This document shows, piece after piece, positions 36,631-44,812 of a DNA stretch of 51,740 nt. Position numbers and translations under genes: made by a program. This DNA is from CAZUDO01 sp964618895 (GTDB lineage Bacteria > Desulfobacterota > Binatia > DP-6). The stretch's first letter is position 1, and every line of letters starts with the position of its first letter. The stretch is from NCBI GenBank assembly GCA_964618895.1, contig CAZUDO010000084.1, positions 1-51,740 on the forward strand, read 5' to 3'. The notes under the pieces were generated by a model. The model searched no databases. It was not told where the DNA came from and worked only from the letters and a program-made list of their open reading frames with translations.

Positions 36631-37860
36631 GTGACCCCTCCCTTGGCACCCGGTCCCCCACGCGGCCCTGAGACGCTCGCTTCGCATGGCGGTCATCCGG
36701 TGCGCGATACCTGGCTCCCGGTGGCACGGCCGTGGATCGGCGAGCGCGAGAAGCAGCTGGTGCTCGAGACACTCGAATCGGGCTGGATCACCACCGGCCC
36801 GCGGGCCGACGAGCTGGGCCGCAGGATTGCCGAGCTGGCCGGCGCCCGCCACGGCCTCGCCGTGAACTCGTGCACCGCCGCGCTCCACCTGGCGCTGGCC
36901 GGCCTGCGCATCGGCCCTGGGGACGAGGTCATCACGTCGCCCTATACCTTCGCGGCCTCGGTCAACGTCATCACCCACGTGGGCGCCCGGCCGGTCCTGG
37001 CCGATGTCGAGGCCGACACGCTTTGCATCGACCCGCGCGAGATCGAGCGAGCGCTCACGCCGCGCACCCGCGCCATCCTGACCGTCGATTACGCCGGGCA
37101 ACCCTGCGACTACGATGCCGTGCTCGCGATCGCGCGCGGGCGCGGCCTGCCGGTGGTCGCCGACGCGGCGCACGCGCTCGGGGCAGCCTGGCATGACCGC
37201 CCGGTCGGCTCGCTTGCCGACGTCACGGCGTTTTCCTTCTACGCGATCAAGAACCTGACCACCGGCGAGGGCGGGGCGGTGGTCACCGACGACGAGGCGC
37301 TGATGGAGCGCATGGCGGTGCTCTCGCTGCATGGCATGAACCGTGACGCCTGGAAGCGTCATGCCGCCACCGGTTCGTGGTTCTACGAGGTGTCGTCCCC
37401 CGGGTACAAGTACAACCTGAGCGATATCCTCGCGGCCGTGGGCCTTGGGCAGCTCGAGCGCTTCGCCGGGTTCCAGCGCCGCCGTGCGGAGCTGGTGGCG
37501 GGTTACGCCGCGCGGCTCAGGGACGTGTCCGAGGTGCGGCTGCCGGCCGTCCGGCCGAGCGCAACTCATGCGTGGCATCTCTACCCGATCGCCCTCGAGC
37601 TCGAGCGGTTGACCTGCGATCGCGCCCGCTTCATCGAGGAGCTGCGGGCGGAGAATATCGGCACCACCGTCAACTTCATCCCCGTCCACCTGCATCCCCA
37701 CTACCGCGAGGCTCTCGGTCACGCCGAGGGATGCTTCCCGGTCGCGGAGGACGCATACAGTCGAGCGGTCACCCTGCCGCTCTATCCCCGCATGAGCGAC
37801 CGCGATCTCGATGACGTCTGCACCGCCGTGCGAAAGGTGGTCGCCCACTACAATCGCTGA
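36631..37860 (+). CDS. DegT/DnrJ/EryC1/StrS-family PLP aminotransferase
   Basis: A 409-residue sugar aminotransferase (fold type I) that puts an amino group on a nucleotide 4- or 3-ketosugar using glutamate. LPVARPWIGEREKQLVLETL and SGWITTGPRADELGRRIAEL are the family opening; NSCTAALHLALAG and DEVITSPYTFAASVN the cofactor phosphate region; DAAHALGA holds the Asp that binds the pyridine N; the Schiff-base Lys is in FSFYAIKNLTTGEGG (K207). YNLSDILAAVGLGQLERF and THAWHLYPI close it. GTG 36631 gives the longest form; GTG 36700 (MRDTWLPVARPW) is equally plausible and nearer the usual family start. It is the only plus-strand gene between two long minus-strand operons. Confidence 0.9.
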   Translation: MTPPLAPGPPRGPETLASHGGHPVRDTWLPVARPWIGEREKQLVLETLESGWITTGPRADELGRRIAELAGARHGLAVNSCTAALHLALAGLRIGPGDEVITSPYTFAASVNVITHVGARPVLADVEADTLCIDPREIERALTPRTRAILTVDYAGQPCDYDAVLAIARGRGLPVVADAAHALGAAWHDRPVGSLADVTAFSFYAIKNLTTGEGGAVVTDDEALMERMAVLSLHGMNRDAWKRHAATGSWFYEVSSPGYKYNLSDILAAVGLGQLERFAGFQRRRAELVAGYAARLRDVSEVRLPAVRPSATHAWHLYPIALELERLTCDRARFIEELRAENIGTTVNFIPVHLHPHYREALGHAEGCFPVAEDAYSRAVTLPLYPRMSDRDLDDVCTAVRKVVAHYNR

Positions 37861-37871
37861 GGCCGGTCGCG

Positions 37872-38876
37872 TCACGACGCCTCGTCCTGGGCCTGCCCGA
37901 GTGAGCGCAGAGAGAGCCCCTCGCGCTGCAGGTAGTACAACCCGACCAGGGTGACCGGAGCCCACTGGCTCGCCCAGTAGAACCAGGAGAACGGCACCGC
38001 GAGGTCTTTTCCGACGCGCAGCAGGGCGAGTCCAGCGATGCAGGCCACGTTCATGGTCCCGATGTACCCGGGGGCGGCGGGCACCATGATGCCGATCGCG
38101 GTGATGACCAGCATGATGAGCCCGGCGTACCACGGCAGCTCGATCGCGAGCGCCCACATGCTGGCCTGGAGTCCCAGCACCACCACCGCGAACATCAGGA
38201 ACGAGAGCACGAACACCCACGCCAGGCGCCGCAGGTCCCGGAACAGCCCGAGCCCCTCGACGAAGGACGCCAGCACGCGGACCGCCCCGGCCCGTAGTCT
38301 CTCCGGCAGCGCCGCCGTGAGCGCGCCCACGGCGGCATGGGCGAGTCGGGGCTGCCGCTCGAGCGCGACGACGAACACCGTGAGGATCGCGCACGTCGCC
38401 ACCAGGACGGTCGCGCCGGCCTGCACCATGCGCCCGGCCTCGGTCGCCGCCGAGATCGGGTGAACCAGCAAGGCGATCCCCAGGATGGCCAGCAGCGTGA
38501 TCATGTCCACCGCCCGCTCGACCACCACGGTCGCGAACAGGGTGCTGCGCGACAGCCCTTCGCGCCGCGCCAGTGCCCAGGGCCGCACGAACTCGCCCAG
38601 GCGCAGCGGCAGCACGTTGTTGGCCATGAACCCGATCATGGTCGCCGAGAACAGGCTGTCCAGCGCCAGCGGACGGGGGGCGGCGATCAGCGAACGCCAG
38701 CGCAGCGCGCGGATCCAGAAGGCGATGAGCGTGGTGGCCACCGCCGCGACGAAGCCCAGGTAGTTCGCGCCCCGAAGCGCCTGCCAGACCGCGGATGGGT
38801 CCACGTCGCGCATCGAGAACCACACGGCGACCGCGGAGATGAAGATCCCGACGGCCAGCTGGAGCCTGCGCTTCAC
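37872..38876 (-). CDS. LPG-synthase-TM/UPF0104-type membrane protein (AglD-like)
   Basis: A 334-residue protein with about eight membrane helices of the lysylphosphatidylglycerol synthase TM (PF03706) family. The hallmarks are ALRWRSLIAAPRP, MANNVLPLRLGEFVRPWALA (N-N-x-L-P-x-R-x-G-E), GLSRSTLFATVVVERAVDMI and VPAAPGYIGTMNVACIAG. It lacks the catalytic domain of MprF, and members of this type are often tied to lipid-linked sugar handling or flipping (AglD in archaea). It ends the wza operon, after GT2 and DUF2304 genes, a grouping that suggests synthesis and membrane transfer of a polyprenyl-phosphate sugar. GTG 38876 overlaps the upstream stop as GTGA. Confidence 0.83.
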   Translation of the reverse strand: MKRRLQLAVGIFISAVAVWFSMRDVDPSAVWQALRGANYLGFVAAVATTLIAFWIRALRWRSLIAAPRPLALDSLFSATMIGFMANNVLPLRLGEFVRPWALARREGLSRSTLFATVVVERAVDMITLLAILGIALLVHPISAATEAGRMVQAGATVLVATCAILTVFVVALERQPRLAHAAVGALTAALPERLRAGAVRVLASFVEGLGLFRDLRRLAWVFVLSFLMFAVVVLGLQASMWALAIELPWYAGLIMLVITAIGIMVPAAPGYIGTMNVACIAGLALLRVGKDLAVPFSWFYWASQWAPVTLVGLYYLQREGLSLRSLGQAQDEAS

Positions 38877-39271
38877 GCGGCGTTGCCCCCGTCACCGGGT
38901 GTCGTCGTGTCCGGTCGGCCTGCGCGCAGCTGCTCCAGGTCGTAACGCACCAGCGCAAGCTCGCGGGTCAGCGCGTGGTTCTCCTGGCCCAACCGCGACA
39001 GCTTGACCGAGACATGAAGCAGCATCGCGGTCGCGAAGGCGAGGCCGAAGAAGAACACGGTCGAGCCCTCGTAGAGAATGCCGAGGGCCCGGGTGATCGC
39101 GCGCAGGAGCGGCGTCGAGAAGCCCAGGATCGCTGCGACGACGCTCGCCACCACCCACAGCAGCGAGTACTCCTCGGCCAGGCGTCGCCGGCGGACCAGG
39201 TCGAGCACGTAGAGCGCGAGACCGATGGCCGCAAGGGCCGAGATGACCTGGGTGCGTGACAGGAATTCCAC
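38873..39271 (-). CDS. DUF2304 membrane protein
   Basis: A 132-residue protein with three membrane helices (VISALAAIGLALYVLDLV; YSLLWVVASVVAAILGF; VFFFGLAFATAMLLHVSVKL) and a charged coiled-coil-like end (RLGQENHALTRELALVRYDL). RRRLAEEYSLLW is the hallmark of DUF2304. Genes of this family usually sit next to a DPM1-like GT2, as here, and may act as its membrane partner (inference from genomic context). The GTG at 39271 has a strong AAGGAG 6 nt upstream. The GT2 gene ends 18 nt before it. Confidence 0.85.
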   Translation of the reverse strand: MEFLSRTQVISALAAIGLALYVLDLVRRRRLAEEYSLLWVVASVVAAILGFSTPLLRAITRALGILYEGSTVFFFGLAFATAMLLHVSVKLSRLGQENHALTRELALVRYDLEQLRAGRPDTTTPGDGGNAA

Positions 39272-39289
39272 GATCGCCTCCTTCGTCTC

Positions 39290-39991
39290 TTAGGGCCGCT
39301 TGAGCAGCACCATGAGTGACGCCAGCATGTTCTTGTAGGGGTAGTAGAGCGACTTGCCCAGCGTGTAGAACGACGTACCGGCCTCCCGCGCCCGCATCTC
39401 GACCGGCACCTCGGCGAGCCGGAACCCGCGCCGCGCCAGGTCGATCAGCAGCGGCGCGTCCGGGAAGTCCTTGGGGAAATCATGCTGGCCGATCTCCATG
39501 ACCGCCCGGGAGTAGGCGCGGAATCCCGAGGTCGTGTCGCTGATGCGCTGGCCCACGGCCAGCCGCACCAGCCCCGAGAACAACACCATCCCGAGCCGGC
39601 GCGCGAGCGGGGCGCGGTAGCCGCTCCGGGCGACGTAGCGCGAGCCGATGCTGACATCGCAGGCGCCGCTCAGGACCGGCGCCAGCAGCACCTCGAGATA
39701 GGACGGGTCGTGCTGGCCGTCGGCGTCCAGCTGGACGCCGACGTCGTAACCCTGGCGCAGCGCCCAGCGGAACCCGGTCTGGAGCGCCCCGCCGACCCCA
39801 AGGTTCACGATGTGGCTCACCACGGGGACGCCCCGCTCGCGCGCCAGGCGAGCGGTGCGGTCGCGCGAGCCGTCGTCCACGACGAGCACGTCGAGCCCGG
39901 GCGCCTTGCGCCTTAGCTCGTCGAGCGTCGTCGGCAGACTCTCCTCTTCGTTGTGGGCGGGCACGATCACCAGCACCCGGAGCGAGCTCAT
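39290..39991 (-). CDS. Glycosyltransferase family 2 (DPM1/DPG synthase-like)
   Basis: A 233-residue GT2 enzyme of the polyprenyl-phosphate-sugar synthase type. LRVLVIVPAHNEEESLPTTL, VLVVDDGSRDRTARLA, VNLGVGGALQTGFRWALRQG and VQLDADGQHDPSYLEVLL make up the donor and metal site; GSRYVARSGYRAPLARR, SDTTSGFRAYSRAVMEI and REAGTSFYTLGKSLYY are typical of the subgroup coupled with DUF2304. It has no strong C-terminal membrane helices, so the DUF2304 protein may anchor it. ATG 39991 makes a 4-bp ATGA overlap with the flippase stop. Confidence 0.9.
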   Translation of the reverse strand: MSSLRVLVIVPAHNEEESLPTTLDELRRKAPGLDVLVVDDGSRDRTARLARERGVPVVSHIVNLGVGGALQTGFRWALRQGYDVGVQLDADGQHDPSYLEVLLAPVLSGACDVSIGSRYVARSGYRAPLARRLGMVLFSGLVRLAVGQRISDTTSGFRAYSRAVMEIGQHDFPKDFPDAPLLIDLARRGFRLAEVPVEMRAREAGTSFYTLGKSLYYPYKNMLASLMVLLKRP

Positions 39992-41580
39992 AGGATCCTC
40001 CGCGGCGTGACGACACGGGCCAGCCGATCACCGGCGGCCACGACGGCGTCACGGGTGCGCCGCATCCAGCCGGCGCGCAGCGGCAGCGAAGATACCTTTT
40101 CCAGGTCGTATCGCGTGATGAGCCCCAGCGCGAAGGCGGCGGCGACGGCCGGCGGCACCAGCAGCATCTTGCACACGATGGCCATCACGCCGTCGAACGC
40201 CGCGTCGATCGCGAGCCCTGCGGCGAGCAGGGGCACGACCAGGACCAGTCCCATCAGGGTCGCGCGGGCCCGTTCCCCACTTCCCTCGGGGAAGGTGCGG
40301 CGCAACGCCAGGTGGGCGCCCGCGAAGGCGAGCACGGCGCCGGCGAGATTGGCCCAGCCCGCGCCCGGCAGGCCCACCGCCGGAACGAGCGTGAAGTAGC
40401 AGCCGAACTCGACGCCGAACTTGATCAGGGCCAGGACCAGCACCGTGCCGGGGAGTCGCAGCGCCTGGAACATCATCGTGAACGGCTGCTGCGCGGTGCG
40501 GGCGATCGGGACCAGCGCCATAATCCGCAGCAGCGGCACCGCCGGCTCGAACATCGGGCTCCCGACCCAGCGCGTCAGCTCCGGGGCGAAGACGAACAGC
40601 GCAAGCGAGAGCGCGCAGGCGGCCGCCTGGATGAGACGAAACGCCTGATCGAACACCCAGCGCAGTCGCTCGCGCTCCTGGTTCGCGACCAGCCGGGTGA
40701 GCGAGGGCAGGAGCGCCGAGGGCAGCGTGTGGACCATCTCGACGAAACGCTCGGTGGTCTGGAACGCGAACGAGAAGTAGCCGAGATCGGCGAGTCCGAA
40801 CAGCTTTCCGAGCACCACCTTGCTGAGGTTCTGGCCGGACAGGAATGCCGCCCGCGCCCCGAGCAGCGGCGCACAGTAGGAAAGCATCGGGCGCAGCAGT
40901 CCGCCCCGCGAGGGCGTCGCCGCCGCGTCCTCTCCCGGCGTGTCGGGATCGCGCGCGCGGCGCAGTATCCACACCGGGGCCAGGGTCTGCACCAGGCCCT
41001 GGAGCAGCGTGATGACCGCCAGGCCGAGCGCCAGCTCGACCAGCCCCTTCTGCGCCCACCACAGCAACCCGACCATGGCCGTCTTGGCGATGTGGAACAT
41101 CACCGAGACCGCGCAGATCCAGCGGAAGCGCTGCAGTCCGTAGAGCACGGCGCGGCCGGTGGTCGAGAGGCCGTCGCAGGCCACGATGAGGGCGAGCACC
41201 GGCACCAGCGTGGCGAGCTCGATGGTGTCGAACTGGCGCGCCAGCATCGGGGCCAGCGCGGCCAGCAGCAGCCCGGCGAGCAGCCCCAGCGCCAGCTTGA
41301 GGGCGAGTGCCAACCGGTGCGCCCGACGCAGCGTGAGCAGCCGGCCGTGGGCGTCGTGCTCGGCGGCATAGCGCTCGAGATAGACCTCGAAGTTCCCGGT
41401 CGCCATCGAGGCGAGCCCAACGAACGAGAGGGCCAGCGTGATGATCCCGTACTTGGTGGGCCCCATCCAGCGCAACAGCAGCGCGAAGTAGAGGACGCCC
41501 GAGAACAGTGCCGCCACCTTCTCGATCGCGAGGTAGAACGCGCCGCGCGAGACGCTGTGGGCGATCTCACCGGGCTTCAC
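39988..41580 (-). CDS. Wzx-type polysaccharide flippase (MOP superfamily), copy 3
   Basis: A 530-residue flippase-like transporter with about 12-14 membrane segments. SRGAFYLAIEKVAALFSGVLYFALLLRWMGPTKYGI gives the family opening, LGKLFGLADLGYFSFAFQTTERF begins the second half, and the last ~50 residues are cytoplasmic and basic. It is more distant from the tandem pair at 33491-36504, lacking their YGAWNA and DYGTYA blocks. Being in the wza operon it may serve the exported polymer, while the tandem pair serves other units (inference). GTG 41580 overlaps the phosphodiesterase stop by 4 bp; longer frames upstream are Arg/Pro-rich and rejected. Confidence 0.86.
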   Translation of the reverse strand: MKPGEIAHSVSRGAFYLAIEKVAALFSGVLYFALLLRWMGPTKYGIITLALSFVGLASMATGNFEVYLERYAAEHDAHGRLLTLRRAHRLALALKLALGLLAGLLLAALAPMLARQFDTIELATLVPVLALIVACDGLSTTGRAVLYGLQRFRWICAVSVMFHIAKTAMVGLLWWAQKGLVELALGLAVITLLQGLVQTLAPVWILRRARDPDTPGEDAAATPSRGGLLRPMLSYCAPLLGARAAFLSGQNLSKVVLGKLFGLADLGYFSFAFQTTERFVEMVHTLPSALLPSLTRLVANQERERLRWVFDQAFRLIQAAACALSLALFVFAPELTRWVGSPMFEPAVPLLRIMALVPIARTAQQPFTMMFQALRLPGTVLVLALIKFGVEFGCYFTLVPAVGLPGAGWANLAGAVLAFAGAHLALRRTFPEGSGERARATLMGLVLVVPLLAAGLAIDAAFDGVMAIVCKMLLVPPAVAAAFALGLITRYDLEKVSSLPLRAGWMRRTRDAVVAAGDRLARVVTPRRIL

Positions 41581-42728
41581 GAAGACCCTCCCACGTTCGC
41601 GTCCAGCTCGCGCTCGAGGAAGCCGCGCACATGGGTCAGGTGCCGCACCTCCGCGGGGATGGGGCGATTGGACCACAGGAGCGCGGCCATCTCGGGATGG
41701 GACGGGTCGTACCCGTGCATGGCGCGCACCGGCCGCGACCCCATGAAGGAAGGCACCATGAGGGCGCCGGGGTCGAGCAGGAACACGTCATCGCCATAGT
41801 CACGCGTGGGGAACCGGCAGCCCTCGCGCTCGAGCTCGGCGTCGTCGAGCCACCGGCCGGCGGGCTCGAGCGCCAGCGCGGCGCGGACCTGGTCGCGCGC
41901 CGCGTCGCCGCGCCACCAGAAGCGCGCCATGGTGGAGTCGAAGAAGGCGAGGTAGTCCTCGGGCCAGCGCACCGGGAGCGCCGCCAGCCGGCCCATCACG
42001 TCCACGGTGCGATCCACGTCCACCATGCCGTGGTCCGAGAGCAGGTAGATCCATGGCGTGGCGCCGCGGCGCGCCCCGGCCGCCTCGATGCGGCCGAGGA
42101 GCGGGGCGAGGCCGGCGAGCCAGGTCCGGACGCCGGCGCCGGCGGCGCCCTCGCGATGCAGCGTCGCGTCCAGTCCGGCGGTGTAGCAGAACAGGAACTC
42201 GCCGGTGCCCGCGGCGACGTGCTGCTCGAGTGCTTCGAGGTTCTCGCGCTCGGGCGTGCGCCAGTCCCAGGAGATGCGCGAGGTGCCGCGCCGCGCGAGC
42301 GCGTCCCAGAGCGAATCCACCGGGAGCCCGCCCGGGGCGAAGATGTCGTCTCGCTCGGCCAGATCGAACTCGGCCAGCAGCGGCCGTGGCACCTCGTAGA
42401 GATCGAAGTAGCCGTGCACGCCACGCCGACGTACCAGCCCGTGCAACGCGCGGCCCACCCGCCAGCTGCGCCGCGCCCGGCCGGGCGCCAGCTTCAGCCA
42501 CTGGAAGCCCGCGAACGGCGTGCGCCCCGCCGCCCGCCGGTACATGAGCCAGCGGCCGTGCTCGGACGGGAGCCTGCCGGTGAAGAGCGTGGGGAGCGCC
42601 CCCGAGCTGAATCCCAGGATGGTGTCGAGCCTTCGTCGCTGGGTGAGCCCCGGGGCCAGGTCGGACGTGCGGCCGGCCAGCTCCCAGCCGAGCGCGTCCA
42701 CCAGCAGCACGACCATCTGAGGCCTCAC
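41577..42728 (-). CDS. Alkaline phosphatase-superfamily phosphodiesterase
   Basis: A 383-residue metal-dependent hydrolase of the type I phosphodiesterase/alkaline phosphatase superfamily. The metal and nucleophile set appears in order: D11 in VVLLVDALGWE, a Ser nucleophile in GFSSGALPTLFTGRLPSEHG (S41 or S42), FLFCYTAGLDATLHREG (D and H), YLLSDHGMVDVDRTVDVMG (DH), and a late His in AMHGYDPSHPEMAALL. No signal peptide or membrane helix is seen, so it is probably cytoplasmic. Substrate is unknown; its neighbour is a predicted nucleotidyltransferase, so it may act on a nucleotidyl or phosphoryl group added by that enzyme (inference). GTG 42728 overlaps the upstream stop as GTGA. Confidence 0.78.
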   Translation of the reverse strand: MRPQMVVLLVDALGWELAGRTSDLAPGLTQRRRLDTILGFSSGALPTLFTGRLPSEHGRWLMYRRAAGRTPFAGFQWLKLAPGRARRSWRVGRALHGLVRRRGVHGYFDLYEVPRPLLAEFDLAERDDIFAPGGLPVDSLWDALARRGTSRISWDWRTPERENLEALEQHVAAGTGEFLFCYTAGLDATLHREGAAGAGVRTWLAGLAPLLGRIEAAGARRGATPWIYLLSDHGMVDVDRTVDVMGRLAALPVRWPEDYLAFFDSTMARFWWRGDAARDQVRAALALEPAGRWLDDAELEREGCRFPTRDYGDDVFLLDPGALMVPSFMGSRPVRAMHGYDPSHPEMAALLWSNRPIPAEVRHLTHVRGFLERELDANVGGSS

Positions 42729-43966
42729 CCCCAGTCCTCCGTGCGCTGGCCGTCGAGGAAGCCGCGGTCCCAGGCCCGCACGAGATCCGCACCCGCATCG
42801 GAGGCGGTGGTCTCCACGCCGAGCTGCCGCGTCACCCGCTGCAGCTCCAGCCGCCGGACGCTCGCGGTCGGCCCATCGGGTGTGGCGCGGCACGCCGCCT
42901 CGCACATGAGATGGGCAGCAGCAGCGGCGTTCAGGCGGTGTCGGGGCGTGCCGTCGAGCGCATGGCGGATGCGCCCGCCGGGAACGCGCAGGCGCGCGAT
43001 CCGGGGCTCGGGCAGCAGGGCCTCGCGCAGCCGCCGGCGCAGGCGCGCGCGACGCGCGACGCGTGCGACCGACGCGAACGGGCGTGCCGGGTCCCAGTCC
43101 ACGCCCGCAAGACGGTGCCAGATGACGACCCACGCACACAGGGTGCGATCGCGCTCGGCGAACGCGGTCCCCGGGACCAGCCGCTCCACGTGCCCGCCGC
43201 GCCACGCCAGGGCGGCGTCCCAGGGCGGCTCGGGCGTTCCGGTCCGGTTCCAGGACGGGGCGTTCCAGCGCTCGCGCGCCAGCGCCACGCGCGCCGCCGC
43301 GCTCCCGGGATATTCCCCCGTGGAGAGCGCGATCACCGAGGCGATCTCGAGGGCGCACTTGAGCACGGCGTGACGCCGCTTCAACGCATCCAGCTCCGCG
43401 CCCCGCGAATCGGGGGACGACGGCCGCGTCGCCCACAGCAGCTCGAACGCCCGGTTCTCGTGGAGCAGCCAGATCTCCTCGGCGGAGACGTCCCGCGCCG
43501 TCCACGCCGGGATGGCGTCCCGCCACGCGGCGTCTCCATCCACGACCCGTCCCGTGCGCCGCAGTTCGAGCGTCCCAGGTCGCGCCGGGAGTGCGGCGAG
43601 ATCGGTGGGCGTGTGGAACCCCACTTCGAGCGGTGCTGCGAGGCCCATCGCGAGGAGCCGCGCGCCGAGCCCATTCCGATCGTCGCGCGCGCGGGCGATC
43701 GCCGCCCGCTTCGCCGCCTCGTCAGGGACGACGGCATAGACGTCGAGGTCGGAGAGCGAAACGGGCTTCCCCTCGTGCGTCACCCATACGGCATCGCCCG
43801 AGGCGTGACTCCCGCTCACGATCAGCGCCAGGCGCTGCGCTCCGGCCCAGCGACGGGCGAGGTCCAGCGGGGCTTCCAGACGGGGGTCGAGCGCCGACAT
43901 CGTGGAGCCCGTGCGGTCGCGATCGGACGGCACGGGCTCGGAGGGAGCGAGGCGATGGGGTTGCAC
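42725..43966 (-). CDS. Pol-beta-superfamily nucleotidyltransferase-like protein
   Basis: A 413-residue cytoplasmic protein. Near the N-terminus, LALIVSGSHASGDAVW followed 14 residues later by LSDLDVYAVV matches the GS-x-n-D-x-D active site of Pol-beta-type nucleotidyltransferases (GS at 52-53, acidic pair D73/D75), and PLEVGFHTPTDL supplies a likely third acid (E114). The remaining ~290 residues are helical, with WLLHENRAFELLWA and LKRRHAVLKCALEIASVIAL, as in the helical domains that follow such cores. Target unknown: sugar, lipid intermediate or protein are all possible. It lies between the kinase-like and phosphodiesterase genes and overlaps the latter by 4 bp. GTG 43966 gives the longest form; ATG 43900 is a plausible shorter start. 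Confidence 0.7.
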   Translation of the reverse strand: MQPHRLAPSEPVPSDRDRTGSTMSALDPRLEAPLDLARRWAGAQRLALIVSGSHASGDAVWVTHEGKPVSLSDLDVYAVVPDEAAKRAAIARARDDRNGLGARLLAMGLAAPLEVGFHTPTDLAALPARPGTLELRRTGRVVDGDAAWRDAIPAWTARDVSAEEIWLLHENRAFELLWATRPSSPDSRGAELDALKRRHAVLKCALEIASVIALSTGEYPGSAAARVALARERWNAPSWNRTGTPEPPWDAALAWRGGHVERLVPGTAFAERDRTLCAWVVIWHRLAGVDWDPARPFASVARVARRARLRRRLREALLPEPRIARLRVPGGRIRHALDGTPRHRLNAAAAAHLMCEAACRATPDGPTASVRRLELQRVTRQLGVETTASDAGADLVRAWDRGFLDGQRTEDWG

Positions 43967-43982
43967 CGGGTGGCGGCCCCAC

Positions 43983-44780
43983 CTACACGCGGCGGTAGAT
44001 GAAGTCCGGAATCTCGAGACGCCGACGGTTGAGCACGGTCCCGAGGACCCGGGCCCCCGACTTGCGGAGCAACTCCACCGCCCGGACGATCACCGGGCGC
44101 TTGGTATGCCCGGAGCGGATCACCAGCACGACGCCGTCCACCAGCGGCGCGAGGTCGACGGATTCCGGAGACTCGAGCACCGGGGCGCCGTCCACGACCA
44201 CCCAATCGAACTGAGCGGAGACCGTGGCGAAGAATGCCCTCACGGCAGCCGGAGCCCGGCCGCCGGCGCGCCGGATCTCGTCATTGAGGAGCGCGACGCT
44301 GAGCGGCAGACCGCCCCGCGCCCCGGGCGTCCCACCGGGCTCGGACCCGCGGCCTGCGCCCGGTGTCGCGCCCTTCGGCCTTACCGTCGGCGCGGGGCGC
44401 TTCTCCCCGGCAGGAGACGTCGCCTGAGCGTCCAGGAGCAGGACCCGGCCACGGCCGTCGGCGGCGATCACCGAGGCGAACTGGGTCGCGACCGTCGTCA
44501 CACCCTCGCCGTTCATCGAACCCAGGAACATGACGACGCGGACCTTCTGGGATTCGATCGCCGACTCGAGCCCGATGCGCAGAGCGGTCATCTCGCGCAC
44601 GACTTCGTCGGGCAGCGGCGAGGTCGGCATGATGTCGATCCGGGGCGTGATGCCTGGCTCGACCGGCGCGGTCGGGCGCTGCACCACGGCAGGCCGCAGC
44701 GGCGGGGCCTCGGACGGCGGGAACGGCAGCGCGCCGGCCCGACCCTGTGACTTCTTGAGCGCCTCGAAGATGCGCGTCAT
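43983..44780 (-). CDS. BY-kinase-like (CpsD/CapB family) ATPase with altered Walker A
   Basis: A 265-residue protein of the bacterial tyrosine kinase family that pairs with Wzz-type chain-length regulators. MTRIFEALKKSQGR is the typical N-terminus; DEVVREMTALRIGLE the helix before the core; GSMNGEGVTTVA (87-98) is at the Walker A site, LLLDAQA (114-120) at Walker A', DWVVVDGAPV (192-201) at Walker B, and NRRRLEIPDFIYRRV ends it. The Walker A lysine is replaced by Val94 and Walker A' DAD is DAQ; a 35-residue Pro/Gly-rich insert follows. Only one Tyr (Y262) lies near the C-terminus, not a cluster. It may be a non-catalytic partner of Wzz rather than an active kinase. It starts 32 nt after the Wzz gene. 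Confidence 0.8.
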   Translation of the reverse strand: MTRIFEALKKSQGRAGALPFPPSEAPPLRPAVVQRPTAPVEPGITPRIDIMPTSPLPDEVVREMTALRIGLESAIESQKVRVVMFLGSMNGEGVTTVATQFASVIAADGRGRVLLLDAQATSPAGEKRPAPTVRPKGATPGAGRGSEPGGTPGARGGLPLSVALLNDEIRRAGGRAPAAVRAFFATVSAQFDWVVVDGAPVLESPESVDLAPLVDGVVLVIRSGHTKRPVIVRAVELLRKSGARVLGTVLNRRRLEIPDFIYRRV

Positions 44781-44812
44781 GGTCGTGAGCCCATGGGGGT
44801 CGTGGACACGCG

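Noticed and set aside
33491..36772. Single minus-strand frame of 1093 codons
   Set aside because: The first part is an out-of-frame reading of the neighbouring flippase; the real gene starts at ATG 35014.
36520..38958. Minus-strand frame of 812 codons
   Set aside because: It combines a shadow of the UPF0104 gene with antisense of the plus-strand aminotransferase; no motifs.
38892..39158. Short minus-strand ORFs inside the DUF2304 gene
   Set aside because: They are alternative frames of a gene with a clear family match and Shine-Dalgarno.
40312..41799. Plus-strand ORF of 495 codons
   Set aside because: Glu/Arg/Gln-rich shadow of the third flippase; no domain, ribosome binding site or hydrophobic pattern.
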